26,417 nt of DNA from Thermoplasmata archaeon. GTDB lineage: Archaea; Thermoplasmatota; JAKEGO01. Positions 20,467 through 26,417 of the stretch are shown here, piece by piece; positions within the stretch are counted from its first letter, which is position 1, and each line of letters begins with the position of its first letter. The DNA lies in NCBI GenBank assembly GCA_022615805.1, contig JAKEGO010000076.1, positions 1-26,417 on the forward strand. Reading direction: 5' to 3'. The notes under the pieces are model-generated. The model had not been told where the DNA came from, made no database searches, and was given only the letters and a program-made list of their open reading frames with translations. The position numbers and the translations under genes were made by a program.

Positions 20467-23400
20467 TCACCCGAAGTACTCGCCGCACTCGGGACAGAAC
20501 CTCGCACGCTTCTCGCCCAGCTCGGCCCCGCAATTGGGGCAGGGGAAATCAACGCGACCCTCGATGAAGTTGACCATCTCCTCCCCCTCTGGCGGCGCCT
20601 CGCGATGTCCCTTCTTCTGGACGGGCCCGCGAACGGGGGCCGGAACCGGGGGCCCTCGATGCGGTCTCCCTAGGGATGGAGGGCCACGTTCCATAGGAGG
20701 GCGGCCGTGCGACGGACCGTCACGCTTCGTTTGCCGGGGCGGGCCCGGCGGCCGGTCAGAACGCTCGCCATGAGGTCTGGTATCATCCTCTGGGAAGTAG
20801 TGGCGTCCTGACCCTCTCGCGGGGATCCAGGGAGCCGCGTTTCCGTCATAGGGATGTCCTGTATACGTGCCATGGCCTTCCCGTGGGTATTGCCCCTCGT
20901 GATGGCGGTCGGGTGGCACTCGATCGGGCTCCTCATCAGGATGTGCACTTCGTCGAACGCCTTCATGGGACCGATGCAGGGGCTCCCGGTACCCGCCTAT
21001 CCAGGTCGATCCCAGGTCCGGAATTTCAGCGCTAGTCCCCTGAATGTCCCAGGGAACTGCCGACGCCGACTCCGAGGACGGACGGTCCCGGCCCTCGGCC
21101 GAGCCTTCCGAAGGACCATGGAGATCCGGCGCGGGCCGATCTCCGTACCCGCCCTCCGTACCTCTGCCCGTGGGTCCCGGCGGTGGTCCGTATCCGTGTC
21201 CGCCTCGTCTTTGCCCCGAGACCGAGCTTTGCCTGCGTTTTCTACCGACAATAATCAATATGACGATCAAGAGAAGGAGCATACCTCCGATCAGCATCAT
21301 GGGCATCAAGGAACCCTCGAACGGACCTTCGGCGTCCTTTCCACCGACGCTCATATCGATGTATGCATCACCCTCGAATCCGCCTATGAACGTTGAAGCT
21401 ATGGCGTTGATCCGGAAGTCGGTGGACCCCCCGATAAGCGACAAGGAGACGTAGAAGGTGACCTTCGAGCCGTTGATCCTCCCTTCGATGAATGAGTTGG
21501 TGTCGAGATCCAAGTCCTGCAACTGGAACATGCCGAGCAAGCAGACCAGATTGTACTCGCCCTGTTCGGGGTCCATCGTGTCATCCGATCGATCGCGGAA
21601 GATCACTATCATGTACGATGTGATCTCGCCCTCGGGCTCGGATTTCCTGATATCACCCACGACGGTCATGCTGAACTCTATTGTACCGTTCGAATAGAGG
21701 ATGACGCTTATGTCGGTCAGGTCGATGTCCGGATGACCGCCGACCTTCTTCTCGTACTTGTTCATCACGTCGCCCGCGGGGTCCTTGATGGAGTAAAGCG
21801 TTCTTGACGTGACGTTGTCATCTGGGCCGGTACCATTTCCGCCGAATAGGAGGAATACCCGGTTCCCGAACTGCACGAGAAGCGTATCGTTCCAGACCGA
21901 AGCCATCGAAGGAATCGGATCGTATGCCCCATCGTCATCGAACTTGTAGGTCGACATGATCTTTCCGTCGTCGGGCCTTATGAGCTTGAGGCAGGGTTCG
22001 ACGTATTCGAACGTTTCGAGATCGAAACCGGGGGAGACAGATGCGACGATCATGTCCTCCAGGGCGATGAGTTCGGCCTTGGTTTCGATGTTCCTTCGCC
22101 AGAGTTCCTCGCCATCGGCAAGTGACAGCGCCGTCACGTTCTCGTCGAGCACGCAGATGACCTTATCGCCGATGACCAGGGGGGCAGAGCATGTGTTCAG
22201 GCTCGTTACGTTCCAGACGAGATGTCCGTCGAACCTGTCGAGGACCTCGATCGACCCATAACTCCAAAAGTCAGAGGTTGCCACGACGAGAAGGTCATCG
22301 TGTACAACGGGGGAGTGACCGATATCGAACTCGGTCGTCACCGACCAGATGACCTCTCCTGTTTCCGGGTCGAGCGCGTAAAGCCTGGATTCGACATATG
22401 AGGGGATGTACAACAGATCATCGATCGCGGGTACGGAATTGACGCCTGCCATGGGCGTCTCCCACAGGATGTCTCCCGTCGCGGGATCGATGGCAAGGAT
22501 ACCGTTCCAGGTTGTAACGTACACTGTCCCCAAGTAGGCTTTCAAGGGCCCATTGACCCATCCATCGAGGGAGCTGTTCCATACGATGGCACCGGATTCG
22601 TTCAGTCCCCACAGGTAATCCTCCACTGCAACGACGATGGTGGCGTTCACGACCACGGGGGATTCGGATATCGAGTCCGTCGTCACCACATTCCATGAGA
22701 CCATCAGGTGTTCGAGGTCGAGAGCCCAGAGGGTCGAGTTCTGGTACGCTGTCGTAATCACGTATGCAATGTCCCCAGATACGATGATCGTATCCGAACC
22801 GGTTTCATTTAGGTCTATGGACCCGAGTGCTACCAGATTCGAGAGGGACATGCCCGAATAGGTGTTGCGATTGCCGGGGTCGCGTCCCCATTGCGGCCAG
22901 TCCGTCCCGGGGTCATCGGCCTCGTGGCCGCCTGGACCCCAGACGACGACCACCTCGGTGTCCGGTCCGCTCCATTCGCCACGTTCCGAGAGGGCCTCAA
23001 GGGTTATCAGATGCGGTCCACGGGACAGCCTCGCGGAGAATATCGGCTCGGGACCTTCATGAAGGGGTCCGTCCCTGCTGGAGTTCCAGATCATGTACGA
23101 GATATTACCCGATATGGTCGCGTGGAACGTGATATCAGAACCGACAGTAGCCGGATTGGGAGTTATCCCTTCAATGGTTGCGAGGGGCTCGGGACCGGTT
23201 CCGTTTGCAGGCTTCCCGACGGTCAGCTCGATGTGGACCCGATTGCTCCATACTTTATCATCGTCGCGGACCGAGAGGTAGATCCGGTGATTCCCCTCCG
23301 TGAGATTGGACCTTGTGAACGAGTTGACGCCCATCTTGTAGAGAACGCCATCGTTGCTGGACTCCCAAAGATGCCTACTAATTATCCCATCGTCGACAGC

Positions 23401-26400
23401 CCATGCCCTGAACGATATCGGCTCTCCATTGTCGGCGGGGTTCGGCGAAACGGACGCTATCCTGCACCTCGGACGACCGTTGACTGTCACCTCCGTCGAA
23501 CGGCCAGTGCTCCATACGCCGTCCTCGTCCATCACCTCCAGATAGATGCGGTGCGTCCCGTTGGACAGCGATGTCGTGTTAAGGGTCGAGTTGAGCGAGC
23601 TGTCGATGAGGCCGTCGAGGGAGGAGTTCCACGAGAACAGCGCTATTCCGGTGTCGTCCTCGACGATCGACGTGATGATGACGTTCTCGCCCTCTATCGC
23701 GTTCTCGGACGAGGGAAGAAGGGAGATGACCCGGGGGATCCCGTTGATCCTCAGCGTCGCGTTCACCGGCGTGCTCCAGGTGCCATGTTCATCCATTACG
23801 CTAAATGTAATCACATGGGTCCCGACGGACAGCAAGAGGCCATCGATGACATCGCCCTTCGAGCCGTTGTAGATAAGCTTGTCGATGGAGGAATCCCAGC
23901 TGAACTTCAGGATGGGGCCATCGTCGCTGCCGTTTCCCACCAAGGAGACGGGCACTCCATCATTGACGATAGGGCTGGGGGTTATTGAGACGATGATCGC
24001 CACCGGTATCCTGTTGACTATCAGCATCCGCGTCGCTGGTGGGCCCCATGTTCCGTTCGTGTCCCTTGCGACGAGCGAGACCTCGTGTGTCCCGATGGAG
24101 AGAGAGGCGCTCATGAAGGATCTGTCCGTCCCTATTATGCCATCGATGCTCGAGTTCCAAATGTACGTGTCCACACCGACATCGTCGAGGAATGTCCCGT
24201 TGAACGTGACGTTGTCCCCGAGAAGTACCATCGAGGGGAGGGAAAAACGGCACCGTGGGAGACCGTCAACGTGCACCTGCGTCACGACCGGTTCGCTCCA
24301 CAGGCCCTGCTGGTCTCGGACGGTCAGGTCGATCTGGTGCGTACCGTTCGATAGGTCGTACGTGTTGAGCGAAGGGGCGGTCCCGTTGTACAGGACCCCG
24401 TCGATCGAGGAGCGCCACCTGAACCGGGATACCGACCCATCATCGATCGCATCCCCGACGAGGCGGACGCGGTCGCCCTCGCTAACGTACTCCGACGCCT
24501 TGATGATCCTCGAAATCGGGATGCCGTTCACGGATATCACGATCTCGTCGGGTCTGCTCCACGCGCCATCTTCGTCCTGCACCGCGAACCATATCCTGTG
24601 TGACCCGTTCGTAAGACCCGAATACGCGATGGACCACTGGGTCCCGTTGTAGAACTCGCCGTCCTTATCGGAAGTCCATCTGAACCTCACGACCTGTCCG
24701 TTCGCGTCGGTTCCGTTGCCCTCGAAGGTCAGTTCCTCACCCTGAAATGCGGAGTACGTTGAAACGTCGATTATCGTGGCTACTGGCAGTTCGTTGACGC
24801 TGATGTTCACGGATGATGCTTCGCTCCAGCTTTCGTTATCATCAACGGCCCTGACCGCGACCGTCAGGTTCCCGGGAGGAAAAGCGTTCCACGAAGTGGT
24901 GTTCCCCGATGTCCGGTCGAAGATGATGCCGTCGTATGTCCACTCGTAGGATGTTATCCCGACGTCATCGATCGCCTCTGCGTAGAATGTAATCGTATCC
25001 CCCTCGTTCACCCACAATGGCGAGGCTGAGAACCGGCGGATCGCCGGCCGACCGTTCGACCGCACCGTGGCGGATGTGGCGACGCTCCATATCCCGAGAG
25101 CGTCCTGAACCGTGACGGTCAGGTTGTGGGTCCTGTTCTCCGAGAACACGAGAGAGAACGTCGACGAGGTCCCGTTGTAGAGCGCCCCCTCGATGTCGGA
25201 GTACCACGAGTATCGAATTATGTCGACGATGGAGATGCCGGAGGCCGCGAACGTGATCTCCTCACCTGTATCCCCGATGAAGTGCCTCCCCTCCGGGAAC
25301 CTCACCTTTGGAAGCCATGGCCAGAAATCGACCTTATCGGAAACCTCGTCGCCCGAACCTCCGGGGTTGTCGACCGGGTGGTACGGGCCCTTCATCGCGT
25401 CCCACCAGCAATAGGTCGCGTCGAACCCGTAACCGCCGTTCGTGAAGAGGTTCACGCCCATATCGGGGTTGTCGTGAATTCGGCATTGGTTTGCTGCGTC
25501 CCCGATGGAGCCCCCGGTCACGTTGATGCCGTACCGGTTCCAGGCGATGGTCGATCCGTTGATGGCGTTGTAATCGGTCGCGTAGAGCTCGACGCCCGCG
25601 ACGCAGGAGGTGATGTCACATCCGACCACGTTCGCTCCAGATCCGCGCTTCGACCTGATCCCGGTGACGGACCTGTTGACCGAGCAGTTGTCGATGGAGG
25701 CGTCCGTGCAATTCCATAGCGCGATGCCAGACCCTCCTCCGAAGACGGCAATGTTCGATATCCTAACGCGGGAGGTTCCGTCCGCGCGGATGCACGCATC
25801 GTCCTCACCTGTGCCCGCGCCTGTGACCGTGAGATTCATGATCGAAGTGTCGTCCGAGAACATGGAGATGACCGTTCCGGTTCCATTCCCATCGATGACG
25901 GTCAGGCCGGTGCCGTTCCCGATGATCCGAAGGCGTTTATTGACATCGACGCGCTCGAGATAATGGCCCTCGTAGAGGAAGATGGTCATGTCATCCGTCG
26001 CGTTCTCGAGAGCTGCTTTCAACGTCATGTAGTCGGCCCAACGACCCCCATCGTCGTCGACCACGATGAAGGTAGGTGGCACGAGAGGATATCGGTCGGT
26101 CCGCGAACCCCCGTCGATGTCATAGGGCGTGTCGCCGATACCGTCGAGGTCGGCGTCCTCGCCGTCGTAATCGCTCCACCAATTCCCCTCGGAACCGTCG
26201 TCCCATGCGTTCGAAGAGCCCGAGTCGTAACCCTGGGGGGACATGGTATTGTTCCTGAAGTGATTATGATGTATCAGGTTCAAGGTCGACCCCTGGATGC
26301 AGAATCCGTAATCACCGTTGAATGTAACTTCGTTGTTCGCGACCTCATTTGAGTCCGAATTGCTATCGAAGATTATCCCTTCATCAACGTTGTCAGTGAT

Positions 26401-26417
26401 ATCGTTATCGATGATCC
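20467..26417 (-). CDS. Giant surface protein with beta-helix, nine Ig/PKD-like repeats, PQQ-type propeller, transmembrane helix and zinc ribbon (5' end beyond window)
   Basis: The frame is open to the window edge, so 1982 C-terminal residues are seen and the start is missing. In order: a beta-helix end with NosD-type GNWWSDYDGEDADLDGIGD, a second beta-helix (about 26070-25320), nine repeats of about 85-90 residues with SSIDGxLYNG and SxGTHxIxLxVxDxxGxWS (25320-22935), and a beta-propeller with PQQ-type blades such as LYALDPETGEVIWSV (22905-21835). Next are a DOMON-like segment starting SIKDPAGDV (about 21810-21340) and one helix (21312-21249) followed by GRKRR. A tail of about 260 residues rich in Pro, Gly, Arg and His then leads to C-x2-C-x11-C-x2-C (20541-20485). 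The basic stop-transfer puts the tail and ribbon in the cytoplasm. Function unknown. Confidence 0.88.
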   Translation of the reverse strand, partial: IIDNDITDNVDEGIIFDSNSDSNEVANNEVTFNGDYGFCIQGSTLNLIHHNHFRNNTMSPQGYDSGSSNAWDDGSEGNWWSDYDGEDADLDGIGDTPYDIDGGSRTDRYPLVPPTFIVVDDDGGRWADYMTLKAALENATDDMTIFLYEGHYLERVDVNKRLRIIGNGTGLTVIDGNGTGTVISMFSDDTSIMNLTVTGAGTGEDDACIRADGTSRVRISNIAVFGGGSGIALWNCTDASIDNCSVNRSVTGIRSKRGSGANVVGCDITSCVAGVELYATDYNAINGSTIAWNRYGINVTGGSIGDAANQCRIHDNPDMGVNLFTNGGYGFDATYCWWDAMKGPYHPVDNPGGSGDEVSDKVDFWPWLPKVRFPEGRHFIGDTGEEITFAASGISIVDIIRYSWYSDIEGALYNGTSSTFSLVFSENRTHNLTVTVQDALGIWSVATSATVRSNGRPAIRRFSASPLWVNEGDTITFYAEAIDDVGITSYEWTYDGIIFDRTSGNTTSWNAFPPGNLTVAVRAVDDNESWSEASSVNISVNELPVATIIDVSTYSAFQGEELTFEGNGTDANGQVVRFRWTSDKDGEFYNGTQWSIAYSGLTNGSHRIWFAVQDEDGAWSRPDEIVISVNGIPISRIIKASEYVSEGDRVRLVGDAIDDGSVSRFRWRSSIDGVLYNGTAPSLNTYDLSNGTHQIDLTVRDQQGLWSEPVVTQVHVDGLPRCRFSLPSMVLLGDNVTFNGTFLDDVGVDTYIWNSSIDGIIGTDRSFMSASLSIGTHEVSLVARDTNGTWGPPATRMLIVNRIPVAIIVSITPSPIVNDGVPVSLVGNGSDDGPILKFSWDSSIDKLIYNGSKGDVIDGLLLSVGTHVITFSVMDEHGTWSTPVNATLRINGIPRVISLLPSSENAIEGENVIITSIVEDDTGIALFSWNSSLDGLIDSSLNSTLNTTSLSNGTHRIYLEVMDEDGVWSTGRSTEVTVNGRPRCRIASVSPNPADNGEPISFRAWAVDDGIISRHLWESSNDGVLYKMGVNSFTRSNLTEGNHRIYLSVRDDDKVWSNRVHIELTVGKPANGTGPEPLATIEGITPNPATVGSDITFHATISGNISYMIWNSSRDGPLHEGPEPIFSARLSRGPHLITLEALSERGEWSGPDTEVVVVWGPGGHEADDPGTDWPQWGRDPGNRNTYSGMSLSNLVALGSIDLNETGSDTIIVSGDIAYVITTAYQNSTLWALDLEHLMVSWNVVTTDSISESPVVVNATIVVAVEDYLWGLNESGAIVWNSSLDGWVNGPLKAYLGTVYVTTWNGILAIDPATGDILWETPMAGVNSVPAIDDLLYIPSYVESRLYALDPETGEVIWSVTTEFDIGHSPVVHDDLLVVATSDFWSYGSIEVLDRFDGHLVWNVTSLNTCSAPLVIGDKVICVLDENVTALSLADGEELWRRNIETKAELIALEDMIVASVSPGFDLETFEYVEPCLKLIRPDDGKIMSTYKFDDDGAYDPIPSMASVWNDTLLVQFGNRVFLLFGGNGTGPDDNVTSRTLYSIKDPAGDVMNKYEKKVGGHPDIDLTDISVILYSNGTIEFSMTVVGDIRKSEPEGEITSYMIVIFRDRSDDTMDPEQGEYNLVCLLGMFQLQDLDLDTNSFIEGRINGSKVTFYVSLSLIGGSTDFRINAIASTFIGGFEGDAYIDMSVGGKDAEGPFEGSLMPMMLIGGMLLLLIVILIIVGRKRRQSSVSGQRRGGHGYGPPPGPTGRGTEGGYGDRPAPDLHGPSEGSAEGRDRPSSESASAVPWDIQGTSAEIPDLGSTWIGGYREPLHRSHEGVRRSAHPDEEPDRVPPDRHHEGQYPREGHGTYTGHPYDGNAAPWIPARGSGRHYFPEDDTRPHGERSDRPPGPPRQTKRDGPSHGRPPMERGPPSLGRPHRGPPVPAPVRGPVQKKGHREAPPEGEEMVNFIEGRVDFPCPNCGAELGEKRARFCPECGEYFG
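20485..20541 (-). other. C-terminal zinc ribbon of the giant surface protein
   Basis: CPNC and CPEC knuckles separated by 11 residues, ending five residues before the C-terminus. This is a classic short zinc ribbon. It lies on the cytoplasmic side if the single helix has the orientation implied by the following Arg/Lys cluster. Confidence 0.8.

Noticed and set aside
22891..23988. 365-codon open frame on the plus strand
   Set aside because: It is antisense to the Ig-repeat part of the giant gene and its repetitive look mirrors that gene's repeats. No promoter or ribosome-binding site.

Overview
The window is a high-GC archaeal chromosome segment, most likely euryarchaeal and plausibly Thermoplasmatota. 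That assignment is inference. It rests on the archaeal S10-spc ribosomal gene order with eS4, eL32 and eL19 inserted, on RNase P protein Rnp1 and aIF1 between uL29 and uS17, on GAGGTG/GGTGATC ribosome-binding sites, on TATA promoters, and on large surface proteins of NosD/Ig-like/CARDB/PQQ-propeller type.

Region 1 (1-13257, minus strand) is one compact operon of 25 genes, transcribed from right to left: uL3, uL4, uL23, uL2, uS19, uL22, uS3, uL29, aIF1, Rnp1, uS17, uL14, uL24, eS4, uL5, uS14, uS8, uL6, eL32, eL19, uL18, uS5, uL30, uL15 and the start of secY, which is cut by the window edge. Genes abut or overlap, often as ATGA or TGATG, which points to coupled translation. Several proteins carry long unstructured additions: acidic ones on uL5, uS3 and uL24, and an RG-rich one on uS5.

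Region 2 (13258-13656) is the control region between uL3 and a divergent small membrane-protein gene. It holds a TATA box for the operon, a leader of about 140 nt with strong hairpins, and a uL3 Shine-Dalgarno that can form two mutually exclusive hairpins.

Region 3 (13657-15580) has two small two-helix membrane proteins on the plus strand and a membrane-anchored extracytoplasmic protein on the minus strand. All three have a TATA box 25-28 bp before the start codon, as expected for leaderless mRNAs. The 770-bp gap at 13978-14746 contains a decayed G-rich tandem repeat with a spacing of about 77 bp, plus a long nested hairpin.

Region 4 (15858-26417, minus strand) holds a NifS/IscS-family protein in which the PLP-binding lysine is arginine, a 1110-residue NosD/Ig-like/CARDB surface protein, and the last 1982 residues of a giant surface protein. 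The giant protein has a beta-helix, nine Ig/PKD-like repeats, a PQQ-type propeller, a transmembrane helix, a disordered cytoplasmic tail and a terminal zinc ribbon.

The best leads are the lysine-less cysteine desulfurase homologue, the giant transmembrane protein with an intracellular zinc ribbon, the 77-bp repeat tract, and the possible uL3 leader switch. I found no tRNA, rRNA, CRISPR array or insertion sequence.
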